Source of the DNA: Sediminibacterium sp. | GTDB taxonomy: Bacteria; Bacteroidota; Bacteroidia; Chitinophagales; Chitinophagaceae | Reading direction: 5' to 3' | NCBI GenBank assembly: GCA_030832695.1 | Contig: JAURIP010000037.1 | Span: 1-10,512 of the forward strand | Length of the DNA: 10,512 nucleotides | Program-made: the position numbers and the translations under genes | Shown here: positions 1 to 5,791 of the stretch, piece by piece | How positions within the stretch are numbered: the first letter of the stretch is position 1 | Layout: the number at the start of each line of letters is the position of its first letter | Notes under the pieces: generated by a model | What the model saw: only the letters and a program-made list of their open reading frames with translations | What the model was told of the DNA's origin: nothing | Database searches by the model: none

Positions 1-206
1 AAACGGCCGCATTAATCAATCAAAAAATGGTTGAATTTAAAAATGCCTATGCCGGTAAGGATCAGCAGGACTATATTTCCATGGTTTTATTATGGTTTAC
101 CACCGAGCAACAAAAAACGGGGTCCAACCTATATGAGATTGAAACTGCCCAAAAACAGATTGACACCCTCACTCATTGGGTAGATAAAGCGCTATCTGCT
201 TCATAA
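1..206 (+). CDS. zapA: Cell division protein ZapA, C-terminal part (5' end outside window)
   Basis: This is an open frame entering from the left edge (codons in phase with position 3) and ending at TAA 204-206, about 67 residues. The stretch reads TAALINQKMVEFKNAYAGKD followed by QQDYISMVLLWFT, then a helical tail with heptad-like spacing (YEIETAQKQIDTLTHWVDKAL). The pattern 'IN-K--EF---YAGKD-QDY--M-LLW' is the hallmark of the Bacteroidota ZapA family. ZapA is a small cytoplasmic protein that binds FtsZ and bundles protofilaments at the Z-ring; its C-terminal half forms the dimer/tetramer coiled coil, which is the part seen here. Position just upstream of a candidate 6S RNA and rny agrees with this call, because in E. 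coli too zapA precedes the 6S gene. The N-terminal half and start codon are not in the window. No T-rich terminator hairpin follows the stop. Confidence 0.82.
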   Translation, partial: TAALINQKMVEFKNAYAGKDQQDYISMVLLWFTTEQQKTGSNLYEIETAQKQIDTLTHWVDKALSAS

Positions 207-239
207 ATTACGCCCCATCGACTCCATTCTTTCCATTAT

Positions 240-340
240 TTGATTATCTTCGTAGCGGAACCTTTGACGCATTATAGAAAATCGAAATACGTCATCTTGT
301 AATTTTTGTGTGAACGAAGCTTGCTATAGGTGATTATCAA
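240..340 (+). ncRNA. ssrS: Candidate 6S RNA (zapA-rny intergenic)
   Basis: The 225-bp gap between zapA and rny has no convincing ORF but folds by eye into a single rod. The closing stem pairs 240-256 with 323-340: 240-244/336-340, 246-248/332-334, 250-251/329-330 and 253-256/323-326, with two U-U mismatches and a small bulge. An apical hairpin pairs 265-273 with 286-294 (one C-A mismatch) around a 12-nt loop. Between them lies an asymmetric internal bubble, 257-264 on the left and 295-322 on the right. A long hairpin with a large single-stranded central bubble is the defining shape of 6S RNA, which binds the RNA polymerase holoenzyme as an open-promoter mimic; the zapA-adjacent position matches E. 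coli ssrS. A Bacteroidota-specific family (6S-Flavo) is known. The fold and location are seen; the identity is inferred. I see no good promoter or terminator for it, and the ends are those of the stem only. Confidence 0.5.
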
Positions 341-399
341 TGATTTATGTATAATATAGGATTAATGTTTTTAACTCATTAACAAAGAAAAAGGGGAGT

Positions 400-504
400 A
401 TGAATTATTTTAAAAAAACAAGATTTAAACAATGGACCAAACAATATTATTTGTCATCATTGGAGTTGCTTCCTTATCGGGAGGGTTACTCATCGGCAAA
501 CTAG
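400..504 (+). CDS. Possible 34-aa upstream ORF overlapping the rny start
   Basis: ATG 400-402 follows the purine-rich AAGGGGAG at 391-398 and opens a 34-codon frame ending at TAG 502-504. It overlaps the first 73 bases of rny in another frame. The peptide starts [12 protein letters not shown] and has no recognisable domain. The purine block is only 1 nt from the ATG, too close for a good Shine-Dalgarno interaction, and Bacteroidota seldom depend on such sites. It could be a leader ORF that tunes RNase Y translation, or chance. Confidence is low. Confidence 0.15.
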   Translation: MNYFKKTRFKQWTKQYYLSSLELLPYREGYSSAN

Positions 505-1997
505 TTTTTGCCCGCAATACAAAAAAGCAAGTTGAAGAAGCAGAAGCGCAAGCAGCCAACATTTTAAAGGAAACCGCACTTAGGGCTGAAACCATCAGAA
601 AGGAAAAGCAACTGGAAGCTAAGGAGCATTTTGTGCAACTTAAGTCAGACTACGATCGCGATTTATTAGAAAAAAATAAAAAGATCGGAGAAGCTGAAAA
701 CAGAATTAAGCAAAAAGAAATCAGCACCAACCAAAAGGAAGCTGCATTGGATAAGCAAGTAAAAGACAATGACGCGATCAAAGAAAAATTAAATCGTGAG
801 ATTGAAGTAGTGAATGTAAAGCGCTCTGAATTAGAGAAGCACCAGGAAGAGCATATTCGCAGATTGGAAAAAATTGCCAACTTAAGTGCAGATGATGCAA
901 GACAACAATTAATTGAAAGCTTGAAAAACGAGGCACAAACACAGGCCCTTGTTTTACAACAAGAAATTATTGAAGAAGCAAAACAAAAAGCAAACAAAGA
1001 AGCGCGTAAAATAATTATTCAATCTATCCAACGTACAGCTGCCGAAGTGGCTATCGAAAATACAGTGACTGTATTTAATTTGGAATCAGATGAAATGAAA
1101 GGTCAAATCATTGGTAGAGAAGGTCGTAATATTCGTGCCATCGAAGCAGCGACGGGTGTGGACTTAATTGTAGATGATACACCGGAAGCGATTTTATTAT
1201 CTTCCTTTGATCCATTGCGTCGTGAAATTGCGCGCTTAAGTTTACAAAGATTAGTTACCGATGGTCGTATACATCCAGCACGTATTGAGGAAGTGGTTGA
1301 AAAAACACGTCGTCAGTTAGAGGATCAAATTGCAGAAATTGGTGAAAGAACTGTGATTGAATTAGGTATTCATGGCTTGCATAAAGAGTTGATCAGAATT
1401 ATTGGTAAAATGAGGTTCAGATCCTCTTATGGCCAAAACTTATTGATGCACTCTCGTGAAACAGCTAATTTATGTGGCATTATGGCTGCCGAATTAGGGT
1501 TGAATCCGAAATTGGCGAAGAGAGCTGGATTATTACACGATATAGGAAAGGTTCCTGACGAAGAAACAGAATTAAGCCATGCCTTATTAGGGGCTAAATT
1601 GGCTGAAAAATATGGTGAAAACCCAGCGGTAGTGAATGCGATCGGTGCCCACCATGATGAAATGGAGATGCAATATGTGATTTCCCCAATTATCCAGGCT
1701 TGTGATGCGATTAGCGGTGCAAGACCAGGGGCGAGAAGAGAAATCATGCAACAGTATATACAGAGAATCAAGGACTTAGAGAACTTAGCCATGAACTACC
1801 AAGGGGTAGAGAAAGCATACGCTATTCAGGCGGGTCGTGAGTTAAGGGTGATTGTGGAAGCTGAAAAAGTGACCGATCAGTCCTCTGACCAATTGAGCTT
1901 TGAGATTGCCCAAAAAATTCAAACTGAAATGACTTATCCTGGTCAGATCAAGGTGACGGTCATTCGTGAAAAGAGGGCAGTGAACATTGCCAGGTAG
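432..1997 (+). CDS. rny: Ribonuclease Y
   Basis: This 521-aa endoribonuclease starts bulk mRNA decay and sits on the inner face of the cytoplasmic membrane. Residues about 5-26 form one N-terminal transmembrane helix. Residues about 30-200 are a long Lys/Glu/Gln-rich coiled coil. A KH RNA-binding domain follows, with its GxxG loop as GREG (228-231) and the downstream run through D248-D249-T250. The HD phosphohydrolase domain carries H340, the H369-D370 pair in LLHDIGK, H407-H408 in GAHHDE, and D425, the expected metal ligands. Length and domain order are those of full-length RNase Y (about 520 aa). The ATG at 432 is forced: an in-frame TAA lies at 426-428. The A-rich upstream bases (AAGATTTAAACA) are typical of Bacteroidota starts. 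A small ORF at 400-504 overlaps the start. No exact TAnnTTTG promoter is visible in the gap, so it may be transcribed with upstream genes. All key residues are present. Confidence 0.96.
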   Translation: MDQTILFVIIGVASLSGGLLIGKLVFARNTKKQVEEAEAQAANILKETALRAETIRKEKQLEAKEHFVQLKSDYDRDLLEKNKKIGEAENRIKQKEISTNQKEAALDKQVKDNDAIKEKLNREIEVVNVKRSELEKHQEEHIRRLEKIANLSADDARQQLIESLKNEAQTQALVLQQEIIEEAKQKANKEARKIIIQSIQRTAAEVAIENTVTVFNLESDEMKGQIIGREGRNIRAIEAATGVDLIVDDTPEAILLSSFDPLRREIARLSLQRLVTDGRIHPARIEEVVEKTRRQLEDQIAEIGERTVIELGIHGLHKELIRIIGKMRFRSSYGQNLLMHSRETANLCGIMAAELGLNPKLAKRAGLLHDIGKVPDEETELSHALLGAKLAEKYGENPAVVNAIGAHHDEMEMQYVISPIIQACDAISGARPGARREIMQQYIQRIKDLENLAMNYQGVEKAYAIQAGRELRVIVEAEKVTDQSSDQLSFEIAQKIQTEMTYPGQIKVTVIREKRAVNIAR

Positions 1998-2024
1998 TAG
2001 AATATTAATTTAAGATCAAATAAT

Positions 2025-2055
2025 TTGGATAATAAGGTGGGTTCTCCTACCTTTG
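2025..2055 (+). promoter_or_regulatory. Bacteroidota sigma-A promoter of rplS
   Basis: An exact -7 element TACCTTTG (TAnnTTTG) lies at 2048-2055 and a -33 TTG at 2025-2027, separated by 20 nt, which suits the Bacteroidota primary sigma factor. Placing the -7 element by the published consensus puts the start near 2059, giving a leader of about 19 nt before the rplS ATG at 2078. This is the best promoter in the window. Confidence 0.75.
2034..2053 (+). repeat. Perfect inverted repeat spanning the rplS -7 element
   Basis: AAGGTGGG (2034-2041), a TTCT loop and CCTACCTT (2046-2053) pair along all 8 positions with one G-U. The right arm contains most of the rplS -7 box TACCTTTG. No U-run follows, so it is not a canonical terminator for rny, although in the rny read-through transcript it would form a compact stem-tetraloop. 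Confidence 0.6.
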
Positions 2056-2077
2056 CCGTCCGCAAAAACAATGTATT

Positions 2078-2428
2078 ATGAGCGAAGCAGTAAAATTTGT
2101 ACACGAGCAATTAACAGCAAAAAAAGAATATCCAGCCTTCAAAGCTGGTGATAATATTACCGTAAACTACAAAATTGTAGAGGGTGGTAAGGAGCGTATC
2201 CAAAGTTTCCGTGGGGATGTCATTAAGACCCAAGGAACTGGCGCTACTGCATCATTTACAGTACGTAAAATTTCTGATGGCGTAGGTGTTGAGCGTTTAT
2301 TCCCAATCCTATCACCCAACATTGATTCTATCTTATTGAACAAGTCTGGTAAAGTACGTCGTGCTAAATTGTACTATTTAAGAGAAAGAAGCGGTAAGAG
2401 CGCTCGTATTAAGGAAAAAAGATTCTAA
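2078..2428 (+). CDS. rplS: 50S ribosomal protein L19
   Basis: This is L19 of the large ribosomal subunit, which contributes to the bridge between the 30S and 50S subunits. The 116-residue length is normal. Recognisable blocks are [24 protein letters not shown] (about 19-42, where the family has 'F--GD-v-V--kI-EG-KeRiQ-F'), FRGDVI (44-49), the [20 protein letters not shown] stretch (57-76), the SPNIDSI block (79-85), and the basic tail [13 protein letters not shown] (92-104) reading into [11 protein letters not shown]. The start ATG sits about 19 nt after a predicted transcription start. Unlike the common rpsP-rimM-trmD-rplS operon, here rplS stands alone, with its own promoter between rny and tatA and a strong terminator behind, so it is probably a monocistronic unit. 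Confidence 0.97.
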   Translation: MSEAVKFVHEQLTAKKEYPAFKAGDNITVNYKIVEGGKERIQSFRGDVIKTQGTGATASFTVRKISDGVGVERLFPILSPNIDSILLNKSGKVRRAKLYYLRERSGKSARIKEKRF

Positions 2429-2430
2429 AT

Positions 2431-2455
2431 GCGTTTACCATCTTAAAGGTAAAGC
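2431..2455 (+). repeat. Stem-loop in the rplS 3' untranslated region
   Basis: TTTACC (2434-2439) pairs with GGTAAA (2448-2453) across an 8-nt loop, extended by GC/GC at the base with one bulged G (2433). It lies 2 nt after the rplS stop and upstream of the true terminator. No U-run follows, so it may protect the mRNA 3' end rather than terminate. Confidence 0.4.
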
Positions 2456-2471
2456 AATAGCTAATAAATTG

Positions 2472-2501
2472 AACCGTTCCGATTTTCGGGGCGGTTTTTT
2501 T
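2472..2501 (+). terminator. Rho-independent terminator of rplS
   Basis: AACCGTTCCG (2472-2481) pairs fully with CGGGGCGGTT (2487-2496), ten base pairs including two G-U, around a 5-nt ATTTT loop. It runs directly into T residues, with the T-run spanning 2495-2501. This is a textbook intrinsic terminator and separates rplS from tatA. Confidence 0.9.
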
Positions 2502-2569
2502 ATGATTTATACTGATTTTTATTATCGGGAAACCTTAAAAATAGTGTGCTTTCTATTTTATAATTACCT

Positions 2570-2577
2570 TACCTTTA
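2570..2577 (+). promoter_or_regulatory. Probable -7 element of the tatA promoter
   Basis: TACCTTTA matches TAnnTTTG at all but the last base and lies 19 nt before the tatA ATG, the same arrangement as at rplS. No clear -33 TTG is seen 17-23 nt upstream. It follows the rplS terminator, so a promoter is expected here. Confidence 0.45.
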
Positions 2578-2596
2578 ATATTCTAAATTTAACATT

Positions 2597-2785
2597 ATGG
2601 GCAACTTAGGATTTCAAGAATTATTAATTATTGGTGTGGTTATTTTAGTGATGTTTGGCGGAAGAAAAATCCCTGAATTTATGCGTGGATTAGGAAAGGG
2701 TATCCGTGAATTCAACGATGCTAAAAACAATGTAAAAAAAGAAATCGAAGAAGGTATCAAAGAAAAAGATGAGAAAGCTTCTTAG
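2597..2785 (+). CDS. tatA: Sec-independent protein translocase subunit TatA/E
   Basis: TatA forms the oligomeric pore component of the twin-arginine pathway, which exports folded proteins across the inner membrane after the substrate docks with TatC. The 62-aa protein has the full TatA plan: a short N-terminus (MGNLGFQE), one transmembrane helix at about residues 8-20 (ELLIIGVVILVMF), the FGG hinge at 20-22, an amphipathic helix starting RKIPEFMRGLGKGIREF (23-39), and a charged, Lys/Glu-rich tail. The hinge followed by 'K-P-----LGK-I--F' is diagnostic. Its size and the short tail favour TatA over TatB; tatC is not in the window. It has its own probable promoter after the rplS terminator. gatA follows 56 bp downstream on the same strand, so the two may be co-transcribed. 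Confidence 0.94.
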   Translation: MGNLGFQELLIIGVVILVMFGGRKIPEFMRGLGKGIREFNDAKNNVKKEIEEGIKEKDEKAS

Positions 2786-2789
2786 TTTT

Positions 2790-2811
2790 TTGGCATACCA
2801 GGGATGGCCAA
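2790..2811 (+). repeat. Imperfect hairpin between tatA and gatA
   Basis: TTGGCAT (2790-2796) pairs with ATG-CCAA (2804-2811) with one bulged G (2807) around a 7-nt loop. A T-rich stretch (2812-2822) follows after a short gap. At best this is a weak terminator or attenuator between the two genes. Confidence 0.3.
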
Positions 2812-2841
2812 TCTAATTTTTATCAATTAACATTTTAGCCT

Positions 2842-4290
2842 TTGTTTCGTTTTACTACAATCAAAGACTACCATACTGCTTTACAAGCAGGAAGCATGTC
2901 GTGCGAACAAGCAGTGGATTATTACTTGGATCAAATTGCGCGCCATGAAAATCTCAATGCCTTTTTAGAGGTATTTACGCAGGAAGCAAAACAGCGCGCC
3001 ATTGAATTAGATCATTTGCGTATACAAAATAAATCCACGGGAGCATCATTAGGTAAATTACATGGGGTAGTAGTCGGTATTAAAGATGTGCTATGTTATC
3101 AAGGGCACAAAGTAAGTGCCGCCTCAAAAATACTAGAAAATTATACGGCAGTTTATTCTGCTTCTGCCATCGAAAAATTACTTTCCGAAGGAGTCATTAT
3201 TATTGGTCGTCAAAACTGTGATGAATTTGCGATGGGAAGTAGTAATGAAAATTCAGCGTACGGTTCTGTAAAAAATGGATTGGATCCTACTAAAGTTCCA
3301 GGCGGGTCTTCCGGCGGATCTGCAGTAGCCGTTCAATCAGAAATGTGTATGGTGAGTTTAGGATCAGATACTGGTGGTTCAGTGCGGCAGCCTGCAGATT
3401 TTTGCGGGGTGATTGGACTCAAGCCAAGTTATGGTCGTATTTCAAGGTATGGATTAATTGCCTATGCATCTTCCTTTGATCAAATAGGTATTTTTTCAAA
3501 ATCAGTCAATGATGCTGCATTAGTGCTTGAAGTAATCGCAGGGCAGGATGAATTTGACAGTACCGTATCTTCAAAAGCGGTACCCCAATATGCAAATGAA
3601 TTAAATAAAGCGACCCCTAAAAAAGTGGCTTACTTTAAAGAAACTCTTTCACATCCGGGTTTGGATCATGAAATTAAAAATCAAACAATTGCTTACTTGG
3701 ATCAATTAAAAGCAGCTGGTTATAGCGTAGAAGCAATTGACTTCCCTTTGCTTAATTATTTGGTGCCGACGTATTATGTATTAACGACCGCCGAAGCTTC
3801 TAGTAATTTATCGCGATTTGATGGCATAAAATTTGGACATAGAACAAGTCAACCGATGGCTGACTTAACTGACTTATATAAATTAAGTCGAACGGAAGGG
3901 TTTGGTGCGGAAGTACAAAGGCGTATATTATTAGGGACCTTTGTTTTGAGTGCGGGTTATTTTGATGCCTATTTTACCAAAGCACAACAAGTGCGACAAC
4001 AGTTAGTGGATTTAACCAATGAATTGTTCAAGAAATATGACCTACTCGTTTGTCCCACAGTGCCAACCACTGCATTTAACTTAGGCACAAATAATCACAC
4101 AGCCACTGAAATGTTTTTAGCGGATATTTATACCGTGTATGCAAACTTGGTAGGGATACCTGCTATTTCATTGCCGCTTTTTAAACACTCCAATGGAATG
4201 CCTTTTGGCTTGCAGGTCATGAGTGCAGCTTTTAATGAAGCGGGGTTATTACAATTTTCAGAAGCTGTCATGGAAACTAAAATTGCATAG
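2842..4290 (+). CDS. gatA: Aspartyl/glutamyl-tRNA(Asn/Gln) amidotransferase subunit A
   Basis: GatA is the glutaminase/amidase subunit of the cytoplasmic GatCAB complex. It frees ammonia from glutamine, which GatB uses to convert mischarged Glu-tRNA(Gln) or Asp-tRNA(Asn) to the correct form. The 482-aa protein is close to the usual length and holds the amidase-signature triad: K81 in GIKD, the cis-Ser S156 in GGSSGGSA, and the nucleophile S180 in SDTGGSVRQPA. The GLKPSYGRISRYGLIAYASS block (192-211) and the NLVGIPAISLP (435-445) and PFGLQVM (454-460) blocks are also family-specific. The start is TTG at 2842: an in-frame TAG lies at 2836-2838, the next ATG is only at residue 19, and the residues MFRFTTIKDYH that would be lost look like genuine family N-terminus. 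gatB and gatC are not nearby. The lytic transglycosylase begins 12 nt after its stop and is probably co-transcribed. Confidence 0.96.
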   Translation: MFRFTTIKDYHTALQAGSMSCEQAVDYYLDQIARHENLNAFLEVFTQEAKQRAIELDHLRIQNKSTGASLGKLHGVVVGIKDVLCYQGHKVSAASKILENYTAVYSASAIEKLLSEGVIIIGRQNCDEFAMGSSNENSAYGSVKNGLDPTKVPGGSSGGSAVAVQSEMCMVSLGSDTGGSVRQPADFCGVIGLKPSYGRISRYGLIAYASSFDQIGIFSKSVNDAALVLEVIAGQDEFDSTVSSKAVPQYANELNKATPKKVAYFKETLSHPGLDHEIKNQTIAYLDQLKAAGYSVEAIDFPLLNYLVPTYYVLTTAEASSNLSRFDGIKFGHRTSQPMADLTDLYKLSRTEGFGAEVQRRILLGTFVLSAGYFDAYFTKAQQVRQQLVDLTNELFKKYDLLVCPTVPTTAFNLGTNNHTATEMFLADIYTVYANLVGIPAISLPLFKHSNGMPFGLQVMSAAFNEAGLLQFSEAVMETKIA

Positions 4291-4302
4291 CATTTGTCAA
4301 TC

Positions 4303-5322
4303 ATGAAACCTAAGAGCATCTTTTATATTATTGCGCTATTATCATTGATTCAATTACAGGTCAATGGGGCAGGGTATCATCATAACGATACGGTTAAGCC
4401 TGTCAATGTAGCTGTTCAAAAAAAACTGGAGGATACCACCATCCAATTCAGGGTAGGTTTTACAAGTTTGTTTTCGGTAAGTGCAGTGGATGTTAAAAAA
4501 GGGCCTTTGGAATATACATTAAATGAAAAAGCCATCAGTTTTATTCAAACCTATATGGATAAGCAAGGAGCGGGATTGCGGAAAATGAAAACATGGGCCA
4601 AACCTTACTTTAATTTATATGATGTCATATTGGAAAGCAAAGGGATACCGACGCAACTAAAATATTTAAGTGTGATTGAAAGTCATTTGAGCTCGGACGT
4701 GACTTCGTCCGCAGGTGCAGTTGGTCCATGGCAAATTATGCCAGCGGAAGCGACCCGATTAGGATTAAAATTAACGCCCAATGATGATCGCACCGATTAT
4801 GAAAAAAGTACGCAAGCAGCTGCCACCATTTTAAAGGAGCTGTTTGATGAGTTTGGAGATTGGTTATTGGTGGTTGCAGCTTATAATGGTGGTGCAGGCC
4901 GATTAAGACAGACGATTAAGAAAATGAAAACAAATGATTTTTGGGCCTTACAGTATCAACTGCCATTGGAAACCAGGGATCATGTAAAAAAATTCATTGC
5001 AACTATTTATGTTTTTGAATCAGATCAAACCAATTTGGTTAGCTATTTAAATAAACCCACCTTAATTAAAAAAAAGGAGGCCGTTAATGATAATTTAGCC
5101 AGACTGGAAATAAAAGGAAGGTATAGTGCTCAAATCATAGCGCAGTTTGTGTCATTTCCGCTTGAAAAGCTAATGAACTTGAATCCGCAAATTGAAAAAG
5201 TATTGTCTACTGGAAAATCTTTTGAATTAATCCTACCAAAGGATAAGCTTGAAATATTTGAGGCCAATAAAAATGAAATTTTACAGGCCTCCATACAATC
5301 TTTATATAAAATAAGGGACTAA
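4303..5322 (+). CDS. Exported lytic transglycosylase, MltD/GH23-like, with degenerate LysM-like tail
   Basis: This enzyme is predicted to cleave the MurNAc-GlcNAc bond of peptidoglycan in the periplasm, forming 1,6-anhydro-MurNAc ends. Starting at ATG 4303 (339 aa) gives a clean signal peptide: MKPK, then a hydrophobic stretch at about 5-20, with cleavage likely near VNGAG (20-24). An in-frame TTG at 4294 would add three residues and is less likely. The SLT/GH23 catalytic domain spans about 105-240: the catalytic Glu is E126 in SVIESHL, followed by SAGAVGPWQIMP (136-147) and AAYNGG (192-197), the three classic motifs. Residues about 272-313 (RYSAQIIAQFVSFP..LMNLNP..STGKSFELILP) look like one worn-down LysM glycan-binding repeat. 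No lipobox cysteine is seen, so it is probably soluble periplasmic or exported, unlike E. coli MltD. It follows gatA by 12 nt and converges on the acidic-protein gene with no terminator between. Confidence 0.88.
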   Translation: MKPKSIFYIIALLSLIQLQVNGAGYHHNDTVKPVNVAVQKKLEDTTIQFRVGFTSLFSVSAVDVKKGPLEYTLNEKAISFIQTYMDKQGAGLRKMKTWAKPYFNLYDVILESKGIPTQLKYLSVIESHLSSDVTSSAGAVGPWQIMPAEATRLGLKLTPNDDRTDYEKSTQAAATILKELFDEFGDWLLVVAAYNGGAGRLRQTIKKMKTNDFWALQYQLPLETRDHVKKFIATIYVFESDQTNLVSYLNKPTLIKKKEAVNDNLARLEIKGRYSAQIIAQFVSFPLEKLMNLNPQIEKVLSTGKSFELILPKDKLEIFEANKNEILQASIQSLYKIRD

Positions 5323-5334
5323 GTGTCGATTTAA

Positions 5335-5670
5335 TTAATAGTCGTCTAACTCATCTTTGTCATCGAATAGATCATCGTCATCATCTAAGCTTTTTAAATC
5401 ATCATCTAAAGAGAAATCATCATCGTCGTCTTCTTTTTTTGATTTTCCTTTTGCTTTCGTTGATTTTTTTGGCATATCAAATTCTTCGAAGTCAGGATCC
5501 CAGCTATCGTCTTCGGCTTTTTCCCAATCATCATTTACTGCTTCTTCCTCCTCCAAATCATCCTCCTCGTCAGCTACCTTTTTTTTGGATATAGGTTTAA
5601 GAATAGCCGCTTTATTTTGCGTAGGCTTTACTTCTTTACTTTTCTTTTCTTTTGCGATTTTCACTGCCAT
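5335..5670 (-). CDS. Highly acidic, lysine-rich protein of unknown function
   Basis: I do not recognise a characterised family. The 111-aa protein has 28 Asp, 14 Glu and 21 Lys, so acidic residues make up about 38%, and no signal peptide or membrane helix. It is block-like: a basic N-terminus (1-32, about eleven Lys), an acidic block (34-65), a second Lys-rich linker (67-79), and an Asp-dominated tail (80-111) ending DDY. The one non-repetitive part, DDWEKAEDDSWDPDFEEFDMP (about 47-67), has evenly spaced aromatics and looks like a conserved short motif. It is probably disordered outside that motif. Acidic, nucleic-acid-mimicking or RNA-polymerase-binding proteins (such as the Firmicutes delta subunit tail) are a general analogy only. 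The ATG at 5670 lies 8 nt after a -7 element. It is real rather than a shadow: it has a promoter, a charged in-frame code, and the opposite frame is merely Ser-rich complement of GAT codons. Confidence 0.75.
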   Translation of the reverse strand: MAVKIAKEKKSKEVKPTQNKAAILKPISKKKVADEEDDLEEEEAVNDDWEKAEDDSWDPDFEEFDMPKKSTKAKGKSKKEDDDDDFSLDDDLKSLDDDDDLFDDKDELDDY

Positions 5671-5678
5671 AAGTCTTT

Positions 5679-5686
5679 CAAAATTA
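5679..5686 (-). promoter_or_regulatory. -7 element of the acidic-protein gene
   Basis: On the minus strand this reads TAATTTTG, an exact TAnnTTTG match, ending 8 nt before the ATG at 5670. The predicted start near 5675 would leave a leader of about 5 nt. No -33 TTG with normal spacing is seen. An 11-bp inverted repeat (TTACA-A-TGTAA, 5684-5694) partly overlaps it and could be an operator. Confidence 0.5.
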
Positions 5687-5720
5687 CAATGTAAATTTTC
5701 AAACTAAATTTTTATTTACC

Positions 5721-5742
5721 AAAAAAACAGCGTGTTTTTTTT
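5721..5742 (-). terminator. AT-rich terminator-like hairpin downstream of purA
   Basis: On the plus strand, AAAAAAACA (5721-5729) and TGTTTTTTT (5733-5741) form a 9-bp inverted repeat with a GCG loop. Read on the minus strand after purA it gives a hairpin ending in a U-run. The stem is almost all A-U, so it is weaker than the rplS terminator, but it sits correctly between the purA stop and the next promoter. Confidence 0.4.
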
Positions 5743-5771
5743 AGAATTTTTGAAACTTTCTAAAATGAGTA

Positions 5772-5783
5772 TTGTTGCAACAA
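5772..5783. repeat. 12-bp perfect palindrome just past purA
   Basis: TTGTTGCAACAA is exactly self-complementary and lies 8 bp beyond the purA stop codon. It has no loop, so it is a poor RNA hairpin, and it is better seen as a possible protein-binding site or as chance. Confidence 0.4.
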
Positions 5784-5791
5784 CTAATAGT

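Noticed and set aside
321..355. E. coli-like promoter TTGCTA / TATAAT before rny
   Set aside because: The spacer is 23 nt, too long for sigma-70, and other genes here use TAnnTTTG; the left part also falls in the 6S stem.
650..997. Minus-strand ORF of 115 codons inside rny
   Set aside because: It is the reverse shadow of the Lys/Glu-rich coiled coil; the product is Ser/Cys/Phe-rich with no family resemblance.
2034..2055. Intrinsic terminator of rny
   Set aside because: The hairpin is good but is followed by TTGCCGTCCGC, not a U-run; reported instead as a promoter-embedded repeat.
2836..2844. TA-GCC-TTTG as a gatA promoter
   Set aside because: The spacer between TA and TTTG is 3 rather than 2, and its TTTG contains the forced TTG start codon, so it could not drive full-length gatA.
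4294..4302. TTG start for the lytic transglycosylase
   Set aside because: An ATG nine bases later gives a normal signal peptide starting MKPK; the TTG adds nothing conserved.
5357..5707. Plus-strand ORF opposite the acidic protein
   Set aside because: Its poly-Ser runs are just the complement of GAT/GAA repeats; no promoter precedes it.
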